Shown here: piece after piece, positions 1 through 9,620 of the stretch
Layout: every line of letters begins with the position of its first letter
Numbering within the stretch: position 1 is the stretch's first letter
Assembly: GCA_002150815.3 (NCBI GenBank)
Contig: NDFF03000017.1
Coordinates: 32,693-96,692 of the forward strand
DNA length: 64,000 nucleotides
Direction: 5' to 3'
DNA from: Grammothele lineata
Lineage: Eukaryota > Basidiomycota > Agaricomycetes > Polyporales > Polyporaceae
Position numbers and translations under genes: made by a program
The notes under the pieces: generated by a model
Told to the model about the DNA's origin: nothing
The model's database searches: none
Seen by the model: the letters and a program-made list of their open reading frames with translations, nothing else

Positions 1-687
1 GAGAAGGATGGGTGATGCCGTACTGGTGTGTATATGTATATGCGGGCGGCGCACGGCGGCCTGTGATGATCCTGCGCGGAGATGTGGGATTTGGGCCGAG
101 AATAGGACGTGGTTGGCCGGTGGGGTCGGGGAAGGACTAAGGCGGTGAGCGAGGGTTGGGATGTTGGTGGACGTATGGGCGATGAAGGCCAGCCGCTACG
201 AGCAATGACGTTGGGGAATGGGAGGATCAAGGCGTAGGACTTGGAGGATGGACAGATGTTTTGGGAGCGACGCGATTGGTCGCGCGGCACACAACCCCGA
301 GAGAAGGAGACGAAGCGATGAATCGGTGTCGAGGAGTGAATATTGAATGCCCGGATGATTGGTGTGGCAGAAGATCGAAGCCGTCTCGTAAGGGCTGATC
401 GTCTTCGACGCAACCCTCGCCTTCTCCTTCGACCTGAGAGGTTCCCATAATATCCATCGTCACCTACTAGGGAATCCATGACCGGCCAGATATATCATCG
501 AGCTGATGCTGTCGATGGCGGCCTCAGAGGAGAACAGTTCTGATGGCATCCAGCGACACTGACAACGCTGAGCCCTCCCAACCTTCGCATCCTGCGCCCG
601 ACCTCGATCGCGACTATAAGCTTCGTTGTAGCATTGCCTCGGAGGAACGCCACCTGGTAAGCAGTACTAGCGTCGAGTGTTGCATCG
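1..687. other. Left edge, no supported gene
   Basis: I see no convincing coding exon here. A minus-strand open frame at 227-463 begins with a plausible Met but has no conserved motif, and I could not join it to a downstream exon within the window. It might be the first exon of a gene lying to the left, but that is only a possibility. The right part is the 3' flank of the small gene at 688-1045. Confidence 0.4.
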
Positions 688-1045
688 TCAGGCATCCGGG
701 TCCTGCGGGAGCTTCGCGGCCTCCGCTGCTGCCCTGCGGCGTCCACCAAACATGAGCTCGACGTAGTCTGCACCGCCGAGGACGGGCCCGTCCCCGGGCT
801 GCCGCTTGGCCGCGAGAGCTTTCGCGCGCGCTTTGAGGCTGGCGTGCTTCTTCTGCTCTGCGGGAACAGGTGTAGGTGCGGACGGCGCCTTGGACTTGGG
901 GGCGGCGGGGGAGGAGGCGGGTGCGGCGCCGCTCGTCGTTTTCTTGGGCTGTGTGCGGGATCGGAATCGTGTTCGTGTTTACAGGGACTCAAGCAAGGAT
1001 ATGAGAGCTCACCTGTCGTTTGTAGAACTTGGCACTGCGACCCAT
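688..1045 (-). CDS. Small conserved basic protein (97 aa), unknown function
   Basis: Two-exon gene. Exon 1 (1045-1013) encodes MGRSAKFYKRQ; the intron has a GTGAG donor and a CACAG acceptor; exon 2 (948-688) ends at a TGA. The product is about 97 residues, rich in Lys, Ala and Pro, with a basic N-terminus and a C-terminal segment around DYVELMFGGRRR. No enzyme motif or membrane segment is visible. I recognise the MGRSAKF start only as the sort of short protein seen in fungal annotations; function unknown. The same exon 1 with one substitution (Tyr8 to His) recurs at 4501-4533 without exon 2, because the tandem duplication boundary falls inside this gene's intron. A minus-strand TTAAATACG lies roughly 100 bp upstream and could be the core promoter. 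Confidence 0.6.
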
Positions 1046-1708
1046 TGTCGTTCAGTCGAGATTGGTGGCCAGGGATGCACTGAGAAGTTGCGCAACGTCC
1101 AAGGACAAGTTTTTGGGCGCTGGCTCCGTTAGCCGGAAGGAACGGGCCGTATTTAAGCGCTCACTGCTGCGGCGAGGGGCAACCGGGGACGACACAACTT
1201 CAACTCAACCGAACGCTACCATTCTTTCTGGCTAAATCCGCAGCTCCTTCTAAATACACGCAGAACTCGTATGAGACTTTTCTGCTTCTCAGAGATCGAT
1301 CCATCACCCGCGTTCCCAGGTGAGAACCCTTCAACGAATTCTCTCGGGGGCGGTCCACTGATGAACCCCGCTCTTCAACGTACATCCTCATCACTTTGTC
1401 CCCCGGTATGTTTCATTACGACTGATTCAAGCGTGCTGTAAACCTATGCAGATGCTACTGAACAGTGTCTAGTGGTGCCCGAGTCGCTCTTAGTCGTCGC
1501 GAGTTGGAGACTCGACGAACGGGGACGGATGGTAAGCTTCCACAAGGACACAGAGAGCGCCATAGTACAGGTCGGATAGACAGCGCATACCTGCTGAGAA
1601 AGGATGCTTCATGAGTGGCAAGACGATTCCAGTGATGGTCAGTGACGGTAAGTAGACACAGCAGTCGTAATGTACACAATGGCTAATTCTGCTACTACAG
1701 TCTAGTAT
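1046..1708. promoter_or_regulatory. Shared 5'/3' flank in unit A
   Basis: Upstream region of the small minus-strand gene and 3' flank of the membrane protein gene that ends at 1709. It is partly conserved in unit B (4534-5143). Short frames here are not preserved between copies, which argues against an extra gene. Confidence 0.4.
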
Positions 1709-3449
1709 CTATATACCCCCTTCCGCGAACGGTACGTCTTCGATGTGCTCGATCACGCATACATCTTCCTTCTTATCCTCCGAAAAACTAGACTGGTACC
1801 TGGTGGGGGCATGAGCGGCCGGGATTGTCGTGTGGCTACTCGCGATGCTCGTCACGGTCCCCTTTCCGTCCGTCGATGGCGATCTACGTAAGACTGCGGG
1901 CTCGGCTGTTGTTCCCGCTTCGACGTCAATGCCGCCGTGTTGCATCTGCTGCATGAGATGCGCGCGTGCGCTGATGATCTTGGCAAACATGAACATCGCC
2001 GCGAAGACGATCTGCCATGCCCAGAGTCATGCTCAACGTAGGTACGACGTCAGTGTGTCTCGGCCTGTCACTCACTGCCACTAGGTTCACGTAGTATCCG
2101 AACAGGTCCATGAAGATGCCTGCACGAGCATTATGTCAGCTTTTGAACAACAAGAAGACTATTGGGACTGCGGACCGAAGTCTGGTACGCCGGGCATAGC
2201 CGCTCGCAACTGCGGGAGAAGCAGGATATTCGCAAGCGGGAGGAAGAGCGCGGACTCGGGCAACGGCCGGTGGCCGATGTGCGCGCAGACGGCGACCCAT
2301 ACCATTGCTGCGGCGAGCACGTAATTGGTGAAGAAGAGCGTGAGCGCGAAGATCTTGACCACGGCGCAGCGCTGAGGTAAACGTACGTATAGTGAGCAGT
2401 TCGCGATGGAAGTGTGGATAGGGACAGGACGTACGTGGATGGAAAAGACGACGTAGAGCGCGTCGTTGGACCTGGAGGTTTTGACGCGCTCTATGCTGTC
2501 AACACGGAAGCTGTATCCGGAGAGGCCCCCGTAGAGGTGGAGGAAGCGTAGCGGGAGTGCGGACGCCGTGGACGTGTTGTCACTACCGAATGTGCTGAAC
2601 GCCTCGAGCGTCGTGCTCGCGGTGTAGCTGTCGAATGGGTACCATGCTGAGGGCGAGTGCTGCCGACAAAATGCCAGAGGCTCTTCCACGGAGATCCAGG
2701 TGAAGTCGTGTGTTGTGACGAATGTTTCTGGGGGAGTGAACCTGGAAATGGTACCCCAGAAGGTAGTAAGTGTTCTTCCATGTTGACTAGTTCGAAGCCG
2801 AGAAAGCATACGAGATTGAGGAACCGTCTCCCCGGGTGGGCGCGTCCGAACGATTCCAAGTGTACAGAGGGTTCCTAGATGCGTAGTCTCAAAGCTCATT
2901 CGAAGCGCGGCGCTGACGATAGGAGGCGTACGAGTCGACCCAGAAGGCGAACGAGTCTGCGGGCTGCCCACACCCAACACTCGCGAGCTCCGTACCGGAC
3001 GCCGTATGAGTCCAATCATACGGCACCTTGCCATCCCCAGAACGTTGCCCGCAGCCGACTGGCCACCACGTGAGCGTAAAGGATGGCGAGGTGAGGTCGA
3101 TGTTCAGTGGCGTAAACGCCAAACCGACCTGTTCGCGATCGTTCAGCGCGCAATTCCAATGAGGTTATGGTGCAAGCTCCGGCGAGAAGAATCGAGGTCT
3201 CACCCCGGGGATAGTCCTTGTAGCCTGCACGTCGTCGAAGAGCTGAAGCCCGCTCATGACAGGCACGTTGCGCGCAAAAGCCACGCCCACATCCCCGATG
3301 AGCATAGCCGTGCTCGCTGCGCCAAGGAAGAGCGTCGCGAGCGTGCCCGCGACGACGCGCGGGGGGCGGCGGACCCCCGCGGGAACACGTGCGCCGGAGA
3401 CGAGGAGAAGGGCACGGAGCAGTCGATTACTGCTGAAGCTGAAAAGCAT
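1709..3449 (-). CDS. Multi-pass membrane protein, DUF4436-like, copy A
   Basis: Seven-exon gene reading from ATG 3449-3447 to a stop at 1709. Exon 1 has a membrane segment (RVVAGTLATLFLGAASTAML). A predicted non-membrane domain follows, built from exons carrying NIDLTSPSF, WWPVGCG, DFTWISVEE and WYPFDSYTA. Then come three or four membrane spans, with LPLANILLLPQLR and PGVPDFGIFMDLFGYY. The tail after the last span is hydrophilic and acidic (about 75 residues). Introns are short with GT..AG ends. The arrangement (one N-terminal span, a domain, then a cluster of spans with a P..R...PG.P..G motif) resembles fungal DUF4436 proteins; that family call is from memory. The conserved cysteine and WPVGCG region could be extracytoplasmic. 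Biochemical role unknown. A TATA-like ATATAAC lies about 95 bp upstream on the minus strand. Confidence 0.7.
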
Positions 3450-4500
3450 GGCGCGATCGTAAGTCGGAATCGATGTGCGGCGAGCCTTCAGCAAGTGGTT
3501 GCCAGTGGGAGGCGTAGATTCTGGCATGGGCTGCAGGACAGGGAGTTATATTTCAGGTCCCAGCTGCTCGCGCATATCCTGTTCTCTTCCCATACCACAC
3601 CGACCGAATTGTGCATCTGGCAGATTCAGGTGCGTAATATTTGGGTTCTACATATAGGAGCTGTCTGCGGGGCGTCCCGGCGGTTAGATACCAGCGGGTT
3701 ACCTGCGTGGCGCTGACCCGTCTCGCGATGTAGTCCTACTAGACAATCTGACTTGGAATCTTCCAGTTCGGGCTCGCTTGCGCTAGGAAGGAGATAGTAC
3801 GACTGACGTATGTCGGGCTGTGAAAGAGTGTGTTCCGCTCTACGGCGGGCACGACATGGCCGACTAGTATTACCTATCGTCTACAGCTATCAGCCCCGGA
3901 TATAGGTGTGCATTGATCCCGTATGCAGGGTGCATCCATTAATCCACCGATAAGGACGTAGATGCAGATGAAGCGAATAGTGACAATAAGACAAAGGAGA
4001 CCGCCGTTACGGGATGCTGACGGCCAGCACCGCCTATGTCGTTAGAGCGGAAGAGGACACCTAAGACGCGCGAGTAGTGGCGCAACCCTAATATCGTCAT
4101 CGCTGTCTTGAGTAATTAGCCGGAAGAGGTAGCATGAAAGGTAGAAGTGCATGTAGGCCTCAAAAAAGTACTTGAGTCGTGGCCAGAGGAGCTCGAGACT
4201 TGAGAGTGCAGCAACGCGCGCATAAAGGGATGGCATGAACTTTCAATATTCTAGAGGAGTTTCCCGCGGCGCAGGGCGCCCAAGCGTCACGGAGCGCATT
4301 CATCGGAGAGCGGTCTGGCTCCTTCTGGCTCTCGTTTCTAAGTCCCGCAACCTGGTGGTTATCAACCTTCTTGTAGTCAATTCGTTACAGGAATAGTTGA
4401 CACGCATATACAGACAACGTCCTAATGAGTACAGAGAAAGTATACAATTTGTGTTCGTGTTCGCGCTCGCAGGGACTGAAGTTCGAAGGGAACGACTCAC
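3450..4500. other. 5' flank of copy A and duplication junction
   Basis: Upstream region of the membrane protein gene (TATA-like element near 3545 on the minus strand) plus diverged intergenic DNA shared with 6898-8029. The junction of units A and B lies at about 4445-4450. Short frames such as 4042-4236 (minus) are not conserved in unit B, so I do not call a gene. Confidence 0.45.
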
Positions 4501-4533
4501 CTGTCGCTTGTGGAACTTGGCGCTGCGACCCAT
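4501..4533 (-). pseudogene. Orphan exon 1 of the small MGRSAKF gene
   Basis: Encodes MGRSAKFHKRQ followed by an intact GTGAGT donor, exactly as in the full gene at 1013-1045, but the downstream DNA belongs to unit A and contains no exon 2. It is a 5' fragment left by the duplication. Its upstream flank is also duplicated, so it may still be transcribed; reading through the donor gives about 77 codons before a stop at 4300, with no sign of selection. Confidence 0.7.
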
Positions 4534-5143
4534 TGTTGGTCAGTCGAGATTGGTGAGGATGTACTCAGCCTCAGAGAAGTTGCGCAACCGTGACGTCCGA
4601 GAGCAAGTTTTTGGGCGCTGCCAGTGGCTGCAGCCCGCGCACCGTTCGTCGGAAGGAACGGGCCGGGTTTAAGCGCTCATTACTGCAACCGCCGGCAAGG
4701 GGCGACAAAACTTCAACTCAACCGAACGCTACCATTCTTTCTGGCTAAATCCGCAGCTTCTTCCAAATCTACGCAGAAATCGTCTGAGACTTTTCTGCTT
4801 CTCAGAGATTGATCAGTCATCCGCGTTCCCCCAATGAGGTCAGAACCTCGCGACGAATTCTCTCCAGAATCCCCCGGTGGTTCGCTGATGAACTTCGCTC
4901 TTCAACGTATATCCTCAATCTCATCATGCGATGCACGAATCGGTTTTAGTCACCGCGAGTTGGGGACTTGACGAACGTGGACGGTTGGTAAGTCGCAAGG
5001 CTGCGGAGGAAGAGCCACAGTCCGTAGAAATCTGGCGGGGAGAGGAAGCTCCGGTAGGTGCAACATGCCCCCAGTGATGGTGAGTGGTGGATGGATATGG
5101 TGGTCGTAATGTACACAATGATAAATCTGCTACTATAGTCCTT
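4534..5143. promoter_or_regulatory. Shared 5'/3' flank in unit B
   Basis: Counterpart of 1046-1708: promoter side of the orphan exon and 3' side of membrane protein copy B. No conserved frame is seen in either copy. Confidence 0.4.
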
Positions 5144-6897
5144 CTAGTGTCTACCTAGCCCTTCCGCAAACGCCACGTCTTCGATGTGCTCAATCACACA
5201 TACATCTTCCTTCTTATCCTCTGAAAAGCTAAACTGGTACCGGAAGGAGGCGTGAGCAACCGGGATCGTCGTGTGGCTACTCGCGATGCTCGTCATGGTC
5301 TCCTTTCCGTCCGTCGATGAGGGTCTCTGCAAGACCGCGGACTCAGCGGTTATTCCCGCTTCGATGTCAACGCCGCCGTGTTGCATCTGCTGCATAAGAT
5401 GCGCGCGCGCGCTGATGATCTTGGCAAACATGAACATGGCCGCAAAGACGATCTGCCACGCCCGGAGTCACGCTCAACGTAGGTACGACGTCAGTGTGTC
5501 TCGGCCTGTCACTCACCGCCACTAGGTTCACGTAGTATCCGAACAGGTCCATGAAGATGCCTGCACGAAACTAGGTCAGTCTTTTGACAGGCAGAGGAAT
5601 GATGGAGCCACAGTACTGACCGAAGTCTGGCACCCCCGGCATAGCCGCTCGCAACTGCGGGAGGAGCAAGATATTCGCAAGCGGGAGGAAGAGCGCGGAC
5701 TCGGGCAACGGCCGGTGGCCGATGTGCGCGCAGACAGCCACCCATACCATTGCCGCAGCTAGAACGTAATTGGTGAAGAAGAGCGTGAGCGCGAAGGTCT
5801 TGACCCCGACGCAGCGCTATGACGAACGCATGGCGTACTGAGCGATTCGCGAGGAAGTGTGGATGCTAGTAGGGACAGGACGTACGTGGATAAAAAAGAC
5901 GACGTAGAGTGCGTCGTCGGATCTAGAGGTTCTGACGCGCTCTATGCTGTCAACGCGGAAGCTGTACCCGGAGAGACCGCCGTAGAGGTGGAGGAAGCGT
6001 AGCGGGAGCGCGGATGTCGTGGATGCGTTGTCGCTGCCGGAGGTGTTGAAAGCCTCGAGCGTCGTGCTCGCGGTGTAGCTGTCGAATGGATACCATGCCG
6101 AGGGCGAGTGTTGTCGTCGAAAAGCGAGAGACTCGTCCATGGAGATCCAGGTGAAGTCGTGTGTTGTGACGAACGTTTCCGAGGGAGTGAACCTGGAAGT
6201 GGGATTCCAGCAGCCAGTAAGAATTCTTCAACGTCGGCTAGTTCGAAGCCGAGAAAGCATACGAGATTGAAGAGCCATCTTTCCGGGTGAACGTGTCCGA
6301 ACGATTCCAAGCGTAGAGAGGGCTCCTGAATGCGTAGTCTCAAGGACCATTCAAAGCGTGAGGGCGACAAGAGACGCACGAGTCGACCCAGAGAGCGAAC
6401 GAGTCTGCGGGCTGTCCGCACCCAACGTTCGCAAGCTCCATCCCGGATGTCGTATGTGTCCAATCATACGGTGCCTTGTCATCCACAGAGCCTTGCCCGC
6501 AGCCTACCGGCCACCATGTGAGTGCGAAGGACGACGACGCGAGGTCGATGTTCACCGGCGTGAACGCTAACCCGATCTGCTCACGAATATTCAGTGTGCA
6601 ATCCCAATGAGGTTATGATGCAATGTCCGAGAAGAAGAGTCGAAGTCTCACCCCGGGAATGGTACTTGTAGTTTGCACGTCGTCGAAAAGCTGAAGCCCA
6701 CTCATGACGGGCACGGTGCGCGCAAAAGCGACGCCGACGTCCCCGACGAGCATAGCTGTGCTCACCACACCCAGGAAGAGCGTCGCGAGTGTACCCGCTA
6801 CGACGCGCGGGTGGCGGCGCACCCGCGCGGGAACGCGTGCCCTAGAGACGAAGAGAGGGATACAGAGCAGTCGGCTCTCGCTGAAGCTGAAAGGCAT
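5144..6897 (-). CDS. Multi-pass membrane protein, DUF4436-like, copy B
   Basis: Second copy of the gene at 1709-3449, with the same seven exons, splice sites in the same codons and no disabling change that I can find. ATG at 6897-6895, stop at 5144. The domain between exon 1 and the membrane cluster shows many substitutions (for example NIDLASSSF against NIDLTSPSF), while the membrane cluster and the motif PGVPDFG...DLFGYY are almost unchanged. The C-terminal tail differs in its last residues. Both reading frames have been maintained despite diverged introns and flanks, which suggests both copies are functional. Membrane location inferred; function unknown. Confidence 0.7.
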
Positions 6898-8167
6898 GGA
6901 ACGATCTTGGCTTGGAGGTGGTATGTGGCGTGCCAGTAATTGGGAGGCGTGAAATAGCCAGGTCGTAGGACGGGGAATTATATTCCTGGCCTCGAGGTGC
7001 TCGCGCAATGCGCGTACCCCGGTCTCTTCCCATGTCACTCCGACTGTGCATCTGGCAGATGCAGGCGCGTGATAGTTGGCTTCTATAGGAGCTGTCTGCG
7101 GGGCGTCCCGGCGGTAGACACCGGCGGGTCAGCTGCACGCTAATTGGTCTCGCGATGTAGTCCTGCTAGGCACTTGCGCCGAGGAGAGATACGTCAATAT
7201 TGACGTATGTCAGGCTGCAAAAGAGTGTTTTCCGCTCTGCGAGCACGGCGTGGCCGACTGTTGCCTGTCATCTGTAGCTGTCAGCCCCGCCGGAGCATAG
7301 GTGTGGATTGATGCCGTGTGGGGGCGCAGCTGCTAATACACCGATAAAGACGTAAGTGAAAGTGAAGCGAGTTGTGTCAGGAGGACGGAGGAGACTGCTG
7401 TTACAGGATGCTGACGGCCACTGCCTTTGTTGTTAGAGTGGCAGAGGACACCCAAGACACGTCAGTAGTAGTGGCGCGACAGTCAGAGTAGAGTTTACCA
7501 TGTTCATCGCGGCGTAGTAGAAAACACCTACGTCTCCGGAACGTAAACCTGTGCGCACGTTTCGTTAGACTGAGACAAGTGGAGCGAGCCCTTGCGCGGG
7601 CGGTAGTATGGGTCCTGCACAGAGCTGCGGAAGAGCTGAACGTTTGAACGCCTGGGGTCGACATCGTCATCGCTCCCTTGAGCCTTGAAGGGAGTCGGGT
7701 GAAAGATGAGCGCACACGTAGGCAATGACTCCCGTCCCAGAAAAGTAGTCGGGTGGTCAGAGATGGTCAAGATCTAGGAGTGCAGAAACGCCGCGGCCGA
7801 AAAGAGTGGCATGGATCAAGGGAGCCCCAGGAGGAGTCGATCTGATGGCGGCGGCAGGTTTGCGGAGCGCCTGGAGGGCGCCTACAGAGAATGGCCTGGC
7901 TAGTTTCGTTCCGAAGTCCCACAACCCTTTCGGTTATCAACTTTCTTGTAGGCATAGCCAATGCGCTACAGAAGTATTTGACACGCATATATAGACAATG
8001 TCCTAAATTTAGAGTACAAAGAGAGTATAGCTACAGAGCGCCAGGTAAGGGCGCAGACCAGTGGATCACAGACGGGAACAAGCATCACCACTAGAATATG
8101 TGACAAAACCGAAGGAATAGGCATCATCGGAACCGCGAGACGCACAAAGATGTGACCATGGCTATCG
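6898..8167. other. 5' flank of copy B and end of duplication
   Basis: Upstream DNA of copy B with a TATA-like element near 6973 (minus strand). A segment of about 190 bp at 7475-7664 is absent from unit A. Homology to unit A stops at about 8029. No gene supported. Confidence 0.4.
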
Positions 8168-9235
8168 CTATACGGCGGCGTCGTGTGTCACCTGTCGCGC
8201 GACCTTTTCCTCATCGTCCGTCTGGGCAATATGCAGGCTGATGACCTTATGCACGCCCGTCCCCCACTCGTCCGCCTCGCGCTGGAGCTCCTTGTTCACC
8301 CACCATATGGTGATTGCGCCTGATACCATCGCCCAGAGCCAGGGCAGGCCCCAGCCAATGCCATACCCAATGTCGTCCGCGGTTGTCCAAGCGATAGCGA
8401 TGAACGCTCCCGCGAAGAGCATGCCCGAGGCGCCCCAGCAGAGGGAGGTGACGCGGACGATGCGGCGCATGACGACCGAGTGCTCGTAGCGGATGCGCCA
8501 GGCCTGGCGGAACTCGACGCAGCCGCCGCCGTCGACGGCGACGACGTCCTCGACGAGCGTGTAGGCTGCGGGCGGGAGGCCGGTCCAGGGCGGCATGGAG
8601 GAGACGCGGAAGGGCATTTTGAGCTTGTGCGGCCAGAGGCCGGTGATGAGGAGGGGGAAGCAGAAGGCGATCATGAAGCAGGAGAGGGACATGGATACCG
8701 TGTGTACCGATCCGGGGTTTCTTGAGGAGGTGGGTTGAGAGTGAGGACGCGTAGGGCTTGTGAGAACGAGAGGGCTTACAATGAAGAGCCTATGACGAGG
8801 GGGGTAAAGAATGCGGTCATGCCAAGACCCATTTGTATCCTGCACGTACGGCAAGGGTGAGTTGTGGATAGTCAGAAGAACGAGAGGGACGTACGTGAAA
8901 GCGTCAGGCCCGAACCTGCTCGCACCGAGTGGTCTACGCTGGTGGCTACCATCCTTGATAAACAGATACCAAGACCTGCGGGCCATCTTGTAACCGGAAT
9001 ACGTGCCGACGAGAGAGGTAATGATGGCAAGATTTGTGGTGGTGTTAAGGTGGGCTCCCCATCGTATTGAGTAGAAGAGGATGAGGGGAAGGACACCGGC
9101 TTCTAAGAAAATGAGGGTGAAGAAGACAGCGATGGCGAACTCGCGTCTATTGCATTTGATTGTATAGTTCAGAGGCGGCGGTCGTGAAGGATCGAACTTT
9201 GAGGACGATCCAGACGAGTCGGAGGAGGAAGACAT
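8168..9235 (-). CDS. Multi-pass membrane protein, unknown function
   Basis: ATG at 9235-9233, stop at 8168, with at least two short introns. One starts GTACGTCCC after FGPDAFT and ends GTGCAG before a GYKWVLAMT-like exon. The product has a Ser-rich N-terminus, then membrane segments around AIAVFFTLIFLEAGVLPLIL, NLAIITSLVGTYSGY, MIAFCFPLLITGLWP and GASGMLFAGAFIAIAW, and a final span near GLPWLWAMVSGAITIWW. The tail is hydrophilic. The run SGYKMARRSWYLFIKDG..RRPLGASRFG is reminiscent of a widespread, uncharacterised fungal membrane family also found in ascomycetes (from memory). No catalytic motif visible. It is transcribed away from the HECT ligase gene across 385 bp. Confidence 0.65.
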   Translation of the reverse strand: MSSSSDSSGSSSKFDPSRPPPLNYTIKCNRREFAIAVFFTLIFLEAGVLPLILFYSIRWGAHLNTTTNLAIITSLVGTYSGYKMARRSWYLFIKDGSHQRRPLGASRFGPDAFTYVPLVLLTIHNSPLPYVQDTNGSWHDRILYPPRHRLFIVSPLVLTSPTRPHSQPTSSRNPGSVHTVSMSLSCFMIAFCFPLLITGLWPHKLKMPFRVSSMPPWTGLPPAAYTLVEDVVAVDGGGCVEFRQAWRIRYEHSVVMRRIVRVTSLCWGASGMLFAGAFIAIAWTTADDIGYGIGWGLPWLWAMVSGAITIWWVNKELQREADEWGTGVHKVISLHIAQTDDEEKVARQVTHDAAV

Positions 9236-9620
9236 AGTGGTTTATGAAAGGGAAGAGGAGTGGCGAGGGTGGCGAAGATATGGAACGAGGCGGACGGAGA
9301 CGGTGAGAGACATGTTTCCCCTCGTGGAAATGTGGGGCTAGTGAGGCAGCGTTTGACGTGGAGACTCGGAGGAGCGTCGAGCGCAGCGCAGACACGACCG
9401 AGACGAGCTCGAGATGCCAGCTTGACGTCACCTCCACACGGTCCGGCCCGGCCTCACGTGAGCCGAGCGTACGCGTCCACGCGCGAAGGCCCGAGAGTCG
9501 AGACGCGGTGAGCAGATGATCTTGCACTCCGCGGCATCTCCAGCAGCCGCTTACTCACCGCATATTCCTTGCTTTCTTCTCAAATCGTCTCCGCTCGCCG
9601 CATCGCTGTGCATAGTACCA
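9236..9620. promoter_or_regulatory. Divergent promoter region, membrane protein / HECT ligase
   Basis: 385 bp between the two start codons, the only room for both promoters. An in-frame upstream ATG at 9516 would extend the HECT ligase by 35 residues, but that stretch has no family character, so the ATG at 9621 is preferred. No clear TATA box. Confidence 0.5.

Larger units (their letters stand above)
969..4444. repeat. Tandem duplication, unit A
   Basis: Left unit of a direct repeat of about 3.5 kb. It starts in intron 1 of the small gene, runs through exon 1 and its promoter, a full membrane protein gene and about 1 kb of flank. Matching landmarks with unit B: 1011-1045 with 4500-4533, 1709-3449 with 5144-6897, 4021 with 7411, and 4400-4444 with 7979-8029. 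Identity is high in exons and patchy in intergenic DNA, so the duplication is not recent, or flanks have drifted freely. Confidence 0.85.
4451..8029. repeat. Tandem duplication, unit B
   Basis: Right unit of the direct repeat. It begins with intron and exon 1 of the small gene, contains a second intact membrane protein gene, and ends in the stretch gagtacaaagagagtata, which matches the end of unit A. Unit B is slightly longer, mainly from an extra segment at about 7475-7664 in the 5' flank. Confidence 0.85.
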
